In this document: positions 31,175 to 46,100 of the stretch, piece by piece
Numbering within the stretch: position 1 is the first letter of the stretch
Layout: each line of letters begins with the position of its first letter
NCBI RefSeq assembly: GCF_910592395.1
Contig: NC_088314.1
Span: forward strand, 1,860,001 to 1,924,000
Direction of reading: 5' to 3'
Length of the DNA: 64,000 nt
Source: Lineus longissimus
Lineage: Eukaryota > Nemertea > Pilidiophora > Heteronemertea > Lineidae
Made by a program: the position numbers and the translations under genes
The notes under the pieces: generated by a model
Told to the model about the DNA's origin: nothing
Database searches by the model: none
What the model saw: only the letters and a program-made list of their open reading frames with translations

Positions 31175-34100
31175 ATGGCGGACATCTATAAAGTCTCGGG
31201 GACGGAGAACCTGAAAGCTCTCGAGAGGGAGCTGGGCAAGGAGCTGCAGGAACTCAAGAATGAGATCGAGGAGAATGAGATGGTCCACGGACTGCCTGCA
31301 AGGACAATAAGGTAGATTTGAAGCATTTGGTCAATTGAACAGTCTCACTCTCCGTACCCTGCAAGAATGAAAATTTGCCCTCGAGTCCATAAACCTCCTG
31401 CAAAGTTTAAACGCTACATTGCACCATCTCCTTTCAGCTCGTTACCCCTGCCAAAAGATGTTGAGCATTTCAGGAGAGAAAGGAAAGTGGTGCTTGACAG
31501 GGCTTTGATGGTAAGTGAAAGCAGTGAATCTGAAAAACTTCCGTTTGGAGAGCGATACTTCAATGTCGGGGGCCTTGCTTCCCTGTAAATGAGGCACTTT
31601 TCCCATTTTTAATTTCATACAGGTGTGTGTAGCAAAAGCTGAAGCAGATTAATCCATTTGACAATAGCAATTTGTTGTCTAAAAACTCCCTTTTAGAGTC
31701 TTCTGCAGCCATTTTCGATAAGTTATGCTCCTCTCAGCTGCTGCTTTACGATCTTTCTTTAAAACCATGCAACTAATTCCTAAATATTTATCATCAGATC
31801 AGTGAGGCGCACCCGACTGTGATACAGGCCGACGTGATGAAGGAGGAGCTGTTGAACTGTGAGAGACCAGAGTACACGGCTGATAACATGCCGCTCTTGT
31901 TACTTCAGGTAAGACTCCAGTCAGAGCAAGGCCAGGGTTACTTAGTCTGGCAACTACCCGGCACCCTGGACATAAGATATGTGACTATGATAGGATCATA
32001 AGACAGAATCTTAAAGGATGAAAAAAATGTTCAAGTCCAAATATTTTTTTCACTTTTTTTTCTGCTCAAAATGAAAAAAACATCATCAGTCCCAAAAAAG
32101 TTTTGGTTTTGAAAACTTTTCAGAATTTTGAACTAATGAAAAAATTCAACTCTGAGTGGTCATGTTACCGGGGTTCCACCGTATGTTCCTTTTTCAGCAC
32201 TTCTCTGAACGGATCTACCAGTTGGTTCAATGTAAACACATGCACATGCTTCGGTGGAAGAGGTTCTGTGAACACAGCAGCACCATCGAGTCACTCTATC
32301 CCGCCTATCAGAAAAGATTAGCGTAAGTAGGATCATGATGCTATAAACTTCATCAAAAGAATTAAGCTGCAATTTGACATAGACAATTTTAAGGATCTGA
32401 AAAGATATATTCTGACCTTCCTATCAGTAGTTCACAATAAGAACTTTTAGACACTCAAGACTTAACTTTTGCCACCAAACTTTCCTGTTTTCCAGTGACA
32501 TCATGACCGAGTATCACGACTGCCTGAGCCGAACCCAGCGACTTTCAGTAGCACGGGAAGCCCACCTTGCTGGCATGAATAACGCTTCCCCTGCTGTGAA
32601 AATGGACGACCTTCTCATCTACCTCCGGTGGCTGATTTGTCATCTCCATGCTATAAAGAAGTTCAACCAATTCGCTAGGGTAAGTTCACCAAAAAGACTC
32701 AAGTAAGGCTCTACTTCATTGACCTTGTTAGGTTGAGAGTGGATTAATAAGAAGAAAAGCGCAAGGAAAGCCAATTTTGCTTGTCAACTGTATTTTGACC
32801 ATTTGGATTCAACGACAGAGTCTACTGTCAACAAGTTTTCCTTGAACTGACACATTGTCAATAGAATTGCATGCTAGGAACTAAATTTGCAAAGAAAGTG
32901 ATGAACTACTGTCTAGTATAAATATTTTTGTCATGGGATGTTACTTTCAGGTATTGCAATGGTTCCCGGTCACCCACAAAACAGATGTCACACCCACTTT
33001 ACCAGATGCCAAAGAGCAGGATGATGATGCACCCACCACCTCTCGCTTCACCTCCCGTTACCAAGACGACACTGCCTCCTTCCTGTCACGGCCAGCCTCA
33101 GGCAGGTCGCGGCCGAGTTCAGGCGCATCCCTCCACTCACCGTCCCCGGTTCCAAACCCACCGTCTGGTTTGAGTCACACACAGTTGCTGTCGGCACAAG
33201 TGGGACCAATGTCGTCTGCTCCGATGTTGTATGCTGCGGCTGCTGCAGGTAAGCGTGTCATAGATATTTACTTTTCTCAGTCATCATCCACTTTTCCTTT
33301 GGTCTATAATTTGTTTATTCTGATCATCCAATTTGTGTTTTATTCCAGGTGGAGGTATAGCATCCGATGAACAGAATCTGGGTCTGCCCCTCCATGTGAA
33401 CGATTTTGACTCGATCAAGGTGCACCTCAATGTTTTCGTCAACATGTATGGCCTCTCAACGGTAAGTCCCTTCAATGTGAATCGTGTTTGCCCGTCATGC
33501 ACACCTTGAATTCTATCTCAAGCAAGTCACTTTACCTCCATTGTAATGCAGTTTAAATGTTGATGTAACTGCAGTGATTATACGACATGACGAAAGTGTC
33601 AATCATGAAGATGAATGTTTCCTCAATGTTCGAATGTTTCAACGACGTCTTTCAGGATGTTGAAAGTATGAAGAGTACAGCAGATGAGATGGAACTATAT
33701 GCTGCTGTGAACAGAAAATTCAAACAGATCTTTGTCCGGCAAGAGACCATGAAAACTTTCAAGACCTATGATCGAATCGAGGTAAGGAAGGTTCTTGCGG
33801 AAGTATAGGTAGCTCGGAATATCTCAGAACCAAAGAGATATCGTCTTTAGTCTCCCTTATATAGTCCTGGCTCTCACAAGACGAATTGCTATCTGTCAGT
33901 CGAACTGTACAACAAAGCCTGCACATCAGCTGACTGAGGTCTTTGCTTCCTGATGTCAATAAAGATATCTGTTCCAACTTTTGCTTTCAAAGTCATTGAT
34001 ATGCTCAACCGATTCTTAAACAAACATTCCATGTTTGTTTCCCAAACAGTCAGGTCAAGAGAACTGGGGAGCTGACCACTCGACACATGCTCTGAAGCAG

Positions 34101-37100
34101 GACGCCAACTGGCTGTCATTTGTCAAGCTGCTTCCGGAGAAGGACCCGCACCAAGAGCGTCAGTTCTTGCAGTTACGGCAGCGCAACAATGTGGATGAGT
34201 TGTTACGAGTGATGTCAAGATTCTTACAAGTTCATGATCCAGAGGTGAGTGCGAACAAAATATTCAGCCCTCGAGCTCCGGTTTGCCACATGCCACAACG
34301 TCACTGGTTCACTAACTAAGTAATGCTAGTTGATCTGTTGGCTGACGCTGGACTACGTCAGGGCAGATTGGTAATACAATGACCTCTCAGCTGACAATAC
34401 GGACATGTGGTGATATTGTTTGCTATACAAGTTTCTTTATTGCCACAGAGAATTCAAGACACCCTGAGGGAGCATGCGATCTCTGTCCGCGAACCCCCGT
34501 CAGTCACGCCTGTCTACGTCACGTCAAACAGAACGGGCAACAATACAAAACTCATCTGGAAGAAGATCTACACCAATCCAGAACTGTTCACGTTGCAAGA
34601 TCAAAACCAAGATATACAGCTCATGGAAATAGAAGAAAAAGACACGGATAATGTCAACTTGAGTCGAAGTCGTACTTCAAGTGCCAAAAAGAGGAAAGAT
34701 AGTTATGACTATTCCACAACTGTACAAATGTTAGGTAGGTTTGACAGAAGCTTGCCTTTGCTGCAGGGATCTTGACTTTCAAAATGACATGTTTTCTTCC
34801 AATAAAGACTCCTAGTCCTATTAGGAAAATCATGTGGGCACAAGCAACAATATTTTGGCGACCTGGCCTAGGTCTGAAGAGGTCTAAAGTCATTTTGACA
34901 GAAGTTATCAATTGGGATAAGAAATATGACCTGGGCTTAAAGTCTGATTGATTCTTTTTTCAAGGACTTGATGATGGTGATCAAGATAGTAGTGATGTAG
35001 CCAGCCTCCAGGGGGCATACCTCTCATTCCTTCATCTGCGTCACCTGCGGATCCGAGACCTGCAACGAACCTGTCTCAGCATCCTGAACTATTTCCGATC
35101 GGTTGAGAGAACGATGACGATCAATGATGGTGGGTTGTCGTTGGATGGCTGCAGGTTGAAGAGGACGAGGTGAGTGAACTCTTTAACAAACTGAGATGCC
35201 AATTGCCAGCTGAACACGGGTTGTTCGGGCCTGATCAATCAAAGGTCTGGTCGGCCGAATTGTTGATGTAGGATGAGATGATGTTGATGTCAACCATGTA
35301 CTGAAACTTTTCTGTTTGACTTTCAGTGCCCAGAACCACAGGAAGAGTGCTACTGAGCTCGGTGGTGTTGGTGGTGGAGGTGGCCTTGGCTCCCACCATT
35401 ACCTGCATTACAACCCAAGGGACTACAGGTGAGCATGAGTCTCAAGATGTTTACAGTAGCTCAAAAAAGGGGGTCGTTGTGGGTGTGACTGGGTCTTCAG
35501 AAAGCAAGTTTTCTTCCTGGTCAGAAATACGATGTGTTCCCTGCTTCAGCCTCCACCAAAGCTATTCTGAATGTCTGTCCCCAGAAGCATTGATTGGAGC
35601 AGGATGGTTAAAACTATGTTTTATCTTTTAGGATGTCTGAAGCAGAGTTTATGCACTTCTCCGAGGTTGAGAACCATGATGACTTCTACACATCAGATGA
35701 GGGGCGGGTTCATGTTCAGGATCAGAGAGGGTATTACATGATGTACGATGCTGCCTTGGAAGATCTCAAGTAAGTGTTACTCGGAAGTAAATGAGATAGA
35801 AGAGCCTTGTGTGTCAAAATGGACATGTGTCATTTTCATCCTCAGTTTGGTAGCTGTAATCAGTACTCCAGTTCTTATAGGTCAGGGTGGGGGAGGGGGT
35901 TCTTGTGTATGGTGTAGTCCACATGCCTTGAGATAGAAGAGCCTTGTGTGTCAAAATGGACTTGTGTCATTTTCATCCTCAGTTTGGTAACTGTAATCAG
36001 AACTCCAGTTCTTATAGGTCAGGGTGGGGGAGGGGGTTCTTGTGTATGGTGTAGTCCACATGCCTTTGTTTTCCTTACAGAGCTTTGGAGCAAGATCTGC
36101 TGCTGCTGGCCACACACTATATAGAGAAGGACAAGGACATGAGGACGGCATCTAGAATCAACAGAGCAGCCTCTTCAAGTTCGAGGATGAAAAAGGTGGG
36201 ATAATACTACTAAATATGGTCTTCTCTATTCTGTGTCATCCCTCGGAATTGAGTTGAGTAGTTCATCATATGTCTGTTTGTTTGATAGTTTGGCATTCCC
36301 ATCTCATTTGTATCATTTCAGTCGTCGGCTGGTGACTTCGACATTCCTAGCTATGGTCATCAAGAAGTGGACCGATTCGGCATTCTGTTGGATCTGTGGA
36401 CTAACGAAGCTGCATACTTAGAGTGCAAGAAAGGGGTAAGATTTTGAGTAACAGATAGTTAGTCCTCAAGTTACATGTATGATACCACATGTATTGTCTC
36501 CAAGTTCACACTCAGAAAAAAGAAGCTTCTCTAATCTTGCAATGGCAAGTGCCAAGAGCCAGAGAAGAAGAAATTCTTTCAATCAGAAGAAGTAACTGAT
36601 TTTACACTCTTGTTTTCAGCTATTAGATTGCTATGTTGAAGCCTATCTCCATGTGTTTGATCGTGATGAGAAACGTGGCGTCGCCCAGGTCATGACCAAC
36701 ATCATGTACAAGCGGCCGAGATTCGACTTTAGTGCCTCCTATTTCCTCAAGTCTTACAGAATGGAATGCATTTGTCTGCGGTTGCACAGCACATTGATCA
36801 AAAATATATTGGATAACCAGGTACGTTCTTCATTTGTTCTTTTGTGTTTTGATTGGTACGATTCTGAAACAGTTTAGCACAACTGCTTCCTAGGTGACAA
36901 CTCTAGTTTAGCACAGCCAGGGTTTAGGTTGTTAATGATGTGGGTGGCCTCAAAAAAGGATGGAGATGACCTCAGACAAAGTAACAGTTGAGGTCGTAAA
37001 GGATCAGAATAGGCTTGACATTTTCAATTCAATGATACTGTATGTTCCAGATTGAGGATCAGAGGGAGTACATCCACAAGGTGACGAGGGATGCACATGA

Positions 37101-40100
37101 TAGTGACTATGGATTACCTCACAAGGTCATCGCCAAACAACCCATCTCTATCAACATTAGCAGGTATGTGGAACAAGTTACCACCTAAGGTCTATCCCCT
37201 TCCTGTGTCGTCCCTGTCCAGCAGATTGCCTGTTGGAGACCCTTTCCCTGTGGAGAGTTTTGTTTTGCCTGATTAGATTTGAGGCAATGAATGGGATTTG
37301 ACCGGTGAAGCTTCTCTCTGTGTGATCGCACTGATACTCCAAGATACAGAGATGAACTTCCTCACATGAGAATATCAACCTATTCTGTTTGACCTTGCTA
37401 TCGTGTTCCCTCCCCAATACCTTCCCACTCTCCTAAACAAGTCGCTGAAACGTCACATCAAATGATCCTTGTGTGCATCTTCAGTCCACCTGCAACTTGA
37501 ATTTCACCCTGCCATCCAATCCCTGCCTTTCCCATTTTGCATATCCCTCCTACGATGCCCCTTTCTGTCAATGTGTCGTCTCCCACGCTATTAACCTGTC
37601 CTTTGCAAATTTCGACTTCCAGCGAAGATGAAGATTTCGAAGCACGGTAAACTGTCAAACACTGTCTTACACTTATTGAGTACACCGCCAACAGCATGAA
37701 TATCTATCTATGATCAAAACATTGACCATGGTACTGTACGAAAGCACAGCAGAGCGTCTTTTGGAATGGATTCATGAGCTAAAGTTATGACAACATGCAC
37801 CTGGTTCAAGGCACATTAGTGAATCTTGCACAGTATGCAGTACCATGGCCTCCTACACGGCATGTATCTCACATTCTCTGCTGGAACCTTTTTTCCCAGT
37901 TTATCTGGTAATCACTGAATTTTCCTCTATCTATGCTAAAGCCGACAGCCTTATCTACATTTAGTTTCACCCATTCATTTCTTTAGAGTGAAAACCGATT
38001 TAGATATTGGGATAGCCTAACACAATTTGTGGGATGAGATAATAGCTTGTAAACCTTGGGAGTCAAAATAAGCCCTCGGGAACCTTTTCCAGACCTCATA
38101 TGATAACTGCATGATGGTTTGATAAGTGATGTAGCTAACTCTTTAAACAGCTGATAGGTAAAGGTGGTATATCTTGAGTTGAATCCTAATCACCAGACTT
38201 TTCACAATCCAGTTGTCAAACTCAGACGACTGTTACCTTGCACAGAGCTATTAGGTTCACAAGATCTGTTTATGTTGTAAATGTTCAATTCGCAAATTAT
38301 TGTCTTTCGACTTTAACTTTCAGGCCTCTTTCAATATCTTATGATAAATGTTAATTTCACAACTACCAAATATTCATTTTGCATGGTTTTCACGGTTTAC
38401 TTTCTTCACTATCAATAGGCCAGCATTGCGTAATATTTTCCTGTTGGAGTTTCACCCATCACTGAGTATAGCCAGCCGTCTGCCCGATGCACTGAAGCAT
38501 GCTTACTGGGTAAGTCTAGTCACATAACATTGAGGCCTTGAGTATTACATTTTGAGATATCCCTGATTCCTTTTTGAAATCTTCAAGAAATAGTTAAGTT
38601 CACTAAACAAATCAGATGAACTAAATGCCAAGATTGTTGAAGGTCTGAGAACCACCCCATGTTGAGTCAGATACCTGTCCTTGAGCCCCAGACTGAAGAC
38701 TCCCGGCCCCAGACGCCTATTCTCTGAAATGTCATTCCAAACTGATGGGCATCCTTTCCTCCATACAGGAGTTGTATCACCTGCACAAACCTGAGACGAC
38801 GTCAGAGGCGGTGCATCTTGAGAAGAGGATGCTGGAGGTGGCACTGAAAGAGTGGGACAAGATGGACACACTTGGCGCGTCTTATTCTCACCAGATGCAG
38901 AAAGATGTAAGTACGACTAACATTAGACAGACAACTGGGCTAACAAGGTAGCCATATTACTGAAGTAGACCCTTGTGACTCAGTTTGGTGAATACATAGT
39001 TCAGCAAAGCACCCTTACTAAGGTCCGACAAAGAGAGCCAAAAACTGATTAAGCTGACGGGTGCTGCAGTGAGCGAAAGATCTATGAAGGCCTTCCTGGT
39101 TAGCTTTCTTGTCTAGTCCTACTTAGGACGCCGGAGTGGCCAGTGCACTCCATCTTCAGTCAGGTTTTATTTCAGAGTTTCTGTGCAAGTCTGGTTGCCA
39201 TTGTCTGGCTGATGAGCCCAGACTATCTAGTTGATATTCGTGTTTTCCCTCCTCGACTGGTTACCTCCCAGGGCTAAAGAGGCCAATTTCCCGGCTTCAG
39301 CCAGTAATAATTAGTCATTGTTTTCTGTTGCAGCTCTTCCAAGGCATGTATGTTGAAGACCCGCAGCTTCTTGTAGAGATTGCTCACACTCTAGTCCATG
39401 AGGAGGAGCAGACAGGCAGGAGGAGAACACAGAAGGAAAAGCACACGGACATCTTGAATTCTATATGCAGAGTCATGGAGGTACGGTCGTATGATTTGCC
39501 CCCGAATAATGTCATGTAATTGGTACCAGCTAAAAGTGCTGGTCAAGAACTTTACAACTAAAGGCAATGTCATTGATATTTGAAGGTAGCAGTGAATTGA
39601 CCCAAAAAGTATGGGATGTGACATTGTGACCTGAATTCATATTTCAGATGGTGACATTGAGGCACAGACTGTTGGATTCTGCTTGGGAAACCGAGGTTCT
39701 CTCCAAGATCTACAGAAAACAGGCCGTGGACATGGGATATGACGAGTGCCATCTCTTCTTGCGGTTCGTCCAATTTGAATATGCAAATTTCAAGGAGAAT
39801 GCTGGGAAGCCTCCTCCTGTATTCATCACCGCCATCCAGGAGGATGATACAAGTGTGGACAAGTAAGTTAGCTCCAGCAGGTTGAGGAGAGAGTCGCATA
39901 GCCCAGTGGTTAGCACTGCTGGCTACTCAGCCAATGGGCCTGGTTTAATTATAGGAAGGCTCAGAATCTCTTTTTTGTCCCTTCCGAAGGCTTTTTGTGA
40001 GTGGGTCGGATTCAATAAAACACTTGAATTCTTCTTGATAACTGTGAAAATTATAAACACCATAAGATAAAGATTACCAAGATGGCCGCTGGGTTCCAAG

Positions 40101-43100
40101 TTCATTTCCCTTGCGACCAATGATGACTACGAAGCTCGGAGCGGGTTGACTTTACTTTAATGATGGGTTGGGCTGATATGATTATTTCTTCCCAAGTTTG
40201 ACACCCAAGTGCCTCTTTAGCCTTTTCAGGTAAAACTTTATACTATTAGGACAGGTAACCATGGTAACTCAGCATTGCTTGCCCACCATTTTATCGTCTG
40301 CTACACATGTGATTGTTGTTTTGCCCCAGTGTTGTTTGACCGATTATCGTGAATTTCACAATATGAGATGATCTACATTGTAATTTTCATCACTTCGCAA
40401 ATATGTGTTGTTTCGTCCACCCATTTTCACTGTTGAGAATCACAGCCATGATGCTCTATTGTACCACCTCTTCCCCTCAATACCATTCATTAGTTCTGCC
40501 TTGATCTTCATCAGAAACATCTCTGAAATCCTGCATTTTTTTTCATGCATAATTCCTTTTGGGTATTTGTACTATTTCATATTTTTTTTCCACCATAATA
40601 CCCCATGTTGAAGTATTTCTCTTGTGAGGCTTGACCTTATTGAGCACAACCCTACGCTTACTTCTCGGTGCCGTGGTGTAGTTGTAATAGTTCCAGACTC
40701 CTGACTTAGAGGTTTGAATCCCTTCAAAGGCCCCTAGTTATTTCCTGTCAGAGTTCAAAGGCTGAGTGAGCGGTTAGTACCTGATTTCAGTTTAATACTC
40801 CTGCCTACACTATTTCCAGGTACACTCCCTCAAATCTCTATCTCGCCATCAATGAACTCGATGAAAGCCACGTTGGCAAATTCTCCTTCAAGTCTCGTGA
40901 GGGAATCCTGCAGGTAAGGAATCGCTGTGGTTACGAGAGGTGCACGATTGTTCATCAGTTTTGGAATCGCTTGGCTTGCTGAATGTGTCGTCTGTTTTGA
41001 AGAGGATTTTTGGTCTCTAATTTGACATCAACTTTCTCCCTGGCCTTATATGTTGACATCAATACCACGGACCAAATTCCTGGGTCGTAAAACCTCAATC
41101 TTGCTTGGCCGATATCATAATTTTGTTTCCTATTTCAGGTGTTGAAGTGTTTGGGTAGCCTGCAGACTATCCTGATGGCCCAAGTTGTTCACAAGAATGC
41201 CCTCGTCTCCGCTGTTCTACAGGGCCATGGCTGCCAGCCTATCAAACCAACATTCATTGACGCTAAAACGTAAATATTCCTGAGCTTCATTTTGATTCCG
41301 TTTGTTTCAAGGTCTTTTTGGGCTAGAATTTGGGCTAGAATTTGAGGCTGAGGAAGGCAAAGCTACTGCACATGTCAGGGGCATTGAGACCAACAAGACC
41401 TATTCCTGAAGACACCAGAACAATGGGCAAGCTTGTGAGTTTTTGGAGTGCCAAATGGTTAAGACAAAAAACAGAAACTACTGTAGATAACCGGCAATCC
41501 CTTCCCTTTACTTCAGCATGCTATTTCGAGTATATCCTTCATCTATTTCCCTTGTTTCTTACAGTAGTGGCCGTTTAAGTCCATCGGAGACAAAGAGTGA
41601 GAAGAGTTCCTTGACCGCCATGACAGGGTTGTCCAGTGGAACCCAGGGGACCATGCTTGCCTCAAAGCTTCAGACAGGCACGCCCATGGCAAGGAAGTCA
41701 CCCGAGGCGTTTGTGTCCTTGCAACTGGAGAAGGTACGACCAAGATACAATTCAGGTTGATGAAGATTGAGACCAGATGTGGTAAAGCTGGATCCTCAAT
41801 CCTCTTTCTGCAGCTTGTAGGATCAGTCAGAGTTGGCCCGTATTCTGTGAAATCTCGACTAGTGTGACAGTTCTCTCATAACTGAGTTACTTCGTCTGAT
41901 ATTTCAGAATCCCAGCCGTGATCTGATGCTCAATGACTTTGTCAACAAGAAGTCCTCGATGAGTATGATACTGAAGAACCCAGAGGAGATGGAGAAGTTG
42001 AAGAGGAAACTGATAGGAGAATATTGCCATAAGTTCATGGTGCGGGTGTCACAGTATTCACTACGAGCTCAGATCATCGCATACTACAACAGTATCCTGG
42101 GTCTGCTGGAGCAGTTCCCTTCAATACGGTAAGCTGTTGAAATAAGTGGATGGTGTCTTCTTGAATAAATGTCAGGTCCCTGATTGGAAAGACTCTACTA
42201 CATTTGTGTCACAAGGCTGGTTCAAGCAGTCTTGCATCTGTCGAGAAAAACTCACTCTGAATGTACTTGTATGTTGTACCAGTTCCTAACTCCTTGAAAG
42301 ACAAATTTGCTGTCTATGGCCCACCGGCCCTGGTCAAACAGAAGATCATTTGCCATGAAAATGTAAGTCATTCTGTGTCTTTCTGTTTCAGAGAGAACTA
42401 CTTTTTGTTGGGTGAGCTGAATGAGAAGAAGTCTGAAAATGATGACGTCCTCGGGTTAACCCCTGATGCCAGGTCCCTCAAGAAACGTCCACGTCGACTT
42501 CTCTCCCCCGACGGCAAACATGTGCTCAACATCTGGTTCATCCCTCACTACTCTGAAATCCTGATCATGTTCAAGACGATGGAGGACGACACGTGTAACC
42601 GAGCGCTGCGTTACTGCTCCCTCATCGTGGCCGCACTCCATGACATCCTACAATACCTGTGCGCTCATGCCAAGTTAGGTAGTGCCAATGCGAGGTTGGG
42701 CAAGAAGGAAGGTGTGGTGGCAGCAGACTGGGGTGGCACTGAAGGAATTGGTGCCGACCTCCGAGAACTCCAGAAACAAATCAACCACCTGCCGTTCTCG
42801 ACGAGCCCAGACCAAGTTGCTGAGTTACTGACTCTGCGACGTGACGTCATGCTCCTGGAGTTTGACACATCCGTTCGGCTGTCGATGAGGAATACATTCC
42901 TACAGATGGGAAACATCCAGGCCTATAAGGTGAGCGCATAGAACTTGTTTAAGGAACTTTTCTGCAGGGGTTTGTGGTATATGTAGGAGTGGAGCAGTGT
43001 TGGTCCTGGTCATGGATTGTACACTGTAGCACTGAATGAAAGCTCCTTGACACATCAGGGTGCCTCTGTGGAAACCTATAGCTGTGACGTTTCTAAAATC

Positions 43101-46100
43101 TTTTGAGACGCATCTCAATCAGCTATAAACACCTTCAAAACCCTTTCTCAAATTGATCTTGTCTTATTTTCAAGGCCATTACGAACAACATCTTCACCGC
43201 TCTACCAGCCCTCAGCAATGTGATAAGCCCAAGTGTCCTAGCTACCGGGCTCAGCATCCCAGAACCACTCGAGCCAAAAGATCATAAAGCTAAGGAGTTG
43301 TATCCGTGGAGAACGTTTATCAACAAGTAAGGAGACTTTAACGTTGCCTGCTCGATGGTCTAGATCCGAATTGAGTGTTTTATGTTACAGCCTTATGGTC
43401 TGATACTCTCGTGTCTCCGTGGTTGGGCAGTGCAACCCTAATTGTTGTGAATCCTGATCAAATGATTGCAAAGCCTTATAAACTCTCTTCACTTTCTGAT
43501 AAAAAACCTTTTCTTTCAGCCAAGGACCGTTCCCTGTGACCTACTGGCAGTGGCAGCAGATAGAATACTATATCCAACTCTGCCTGTCAGGATTAAAAGA
43601 GGTGGACCGCTCGGTTGCAAATGGTGAGATTCTGGGGGTGACACTCCTAATGGAGGACGTGCTCAACAGTGGGTACCTCGACACTGCCACGTTGTCTTTG
43701 GAGAGCGAAGATGAAGAAGGTGGATCACGTCATCCATCGCGGCCGACAAGCAGAATGAGTCGTATTGGTGGATCGCGGAAATCAAGCCTGCTGCCTGCAT
43801 CGGAAAGTTCCTACGTCAAGGGTGAGTTGTCAACTGATCTGTTGCAGAGAGTTTTCTGAAGTATTGCCCCAAACGTTCAGAAATGTCAAAACCTCTTGAT
43901 TATGCCTTGTCTCTGGGAAGCTCGTTATCAATGTCGATTATCACATGGCATGATTTTCTTCACTGATGTTATCAATTTTCAGAACCAGTTGTCGAGAAGA
44001 AGACACTATCGCAGCAAACTCAGCCAATCGAATCCTATAAGCTCCTGCACGTTTTCCTCCTGCTCTGGCGGCGGCTAGAGATGATGAAGGCGGCCTGGGG
44101 TCGGCGGAAATTGGGCGTTGAGGACATTGATACTGTATCAGCCTTCAGGGAATACACGTAAGGAAGGATTACCTTGGCTTTTGTTTATATTTTAACTCTC
44201 TTTGTCTGTAAGCTTATCACTAGCCAGAATCAACTTTTGAGTGACAGGTTGTCTTCAGTCTGACAAGGGTTAGGTCGCTGGTTGTAGTGTCAAGTCGGAT
44301 GATAAACTTTAACATCGTTGATATCAGACTGTAAACCTCAACTTTGAATTGAAATACTACACTTCCTTCATGTAGTTCTAAATGACTGTATGATTATTTC
44401 AGGATACTGTACAAGGTTGAGAAGCTATTTCCTTGTTTGAAGAGTATCGCTGCTCGACACGGACGCGCCGACTTCTATGACGGAATGGCGGCAGATAGTG
44501 AGACACTGTCGCCACCTCCTGGAGCGAGTGAGATTGAGATCAAGACTAAACAGGTCAGTTATGTTGTGATGATACCAAGTGTGATGGTTTAGTGGTAAAG
44601 CATCTGACTTGTAATGAGTGATGTAAGGTTTGCAAGGAGTGGACAGATACTGAAGTGAGACTGCTCCAAGAAATGTACCTAGCAAAGCAAGATATGCCGG
44701 TGTGTGCTGTGGAAGTTTCAGTGTGTGTAATTCTAGAAAAGACACACCGAACCTCCACAGAATGTATTTGTTATGCAGTTTGTATTCTACATTTCAGCTG
44801 GTGAAGTTATGTGAAAGTTTGGAGGTGTTCATGATCACAGAAGTACGACGGAAGTTGCTGCGTGAATTAAACCTGGTGCTAGCAGAGAGAGCGAGAGAGG
44901 AGAGCGCCCTGCCAACTGACCTTTGGAAGAAACCTGTGAGTAGAATCAAGATGGTTTGTACTGGTTGTGTTGTGTTGGTTGAAGTTGCCCTATCCCCCCT
45001 GGTGCCCCTATGCTAATGATTTACAGATGACCATTGTTCAAACTGTTTGAAAGATTGGCATGTTATTCTTAAAGGAGATATATCAGATGATCACAGATCT
45101 TAACAAATGATCAACAGAGTCTTTATTTCTCTGCAGGCAATGAAGGAAAGTTACACTATTAACAAACCTCACATAGCGGAAGACTTCAAGGATCTGTTGA
45201 TGGCCGAGGTGCAGGAAGAGGAGGATGGAACGCTGGTGTTCACCAAGAAACACCTGAACACTTGTCTCCAGCAGCTAGCCAGGGATGTCATGGAGAGGGA
45301 GAGACATAACTATGAGAGGTAGGATAACATGATATCATCACAAAATCCACCATCTTGACACTGAAACTGATGTCAAATTGCACCACTGTCCCCAGGTGGC
45401 ACAATTTGATGTCGACCACAGAGTGATGGACTACCAGCCAGAAGTGATGCCAGTGAATAAGGTCCAGTGGCAATCAGTGGCTTTGTTTTCATTAATGACA
45501 GTATTGGGTCTAGTAGTTCATGAGGCGTAAGTCCTGAGTATGAATCAGGTAACATATTGTGGTGCCTCCATCTTGGACAAATCCCTCCACCCCTTGCTCC
45601 CTCATTCCTAATCTCTCCTGTCCGTCCATTTCCAGCTATGCCATGTATTATGAGAATTTGCTCAGGTCCCAACACCAACTGCTTTATCAGAAGGAGCAGG
45701 AAGTCAAACAGGTCCGCGACCAGCTGAACACATCGAGGAATGATACGATGGTAGATGTGCAGTGTCTGCTGGCCGATCAGAGTCATGAGCTGCTGCTAGG
45801 TAAGCTAAAGTGACATTGCCCAGTCAACACCAGGTGACATTGCCGGTGATGTGCATTGCAGAGAGAGTGAACCTGTTCAAAAGTTTAAGTTTCAGAGTCT
45901 ATCACATGGTAAAGTTTTGCTATATTTCATCTGCGGAGACTTGATGAAGTTATTCAAGCATTCTTGTTTGTCTTTCAGAAATCACTGCCCTGCGAGCCAA
46001 GATAGCTGAGATGAGGGAGATCAGTCTCACCCAAGAGAGAGACATTCGCGAACGAGTGAAGGAAGAGTATGACGATCTCATAAGGAACCTCTTCTCGTCT

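Noticed and set aside
41342-41434. Extra exon in CCDC162 intron 24 ending at GTGAGT
   Set aside because: With the required entry phase it runs into a stop; the open frame has the wrong phase.
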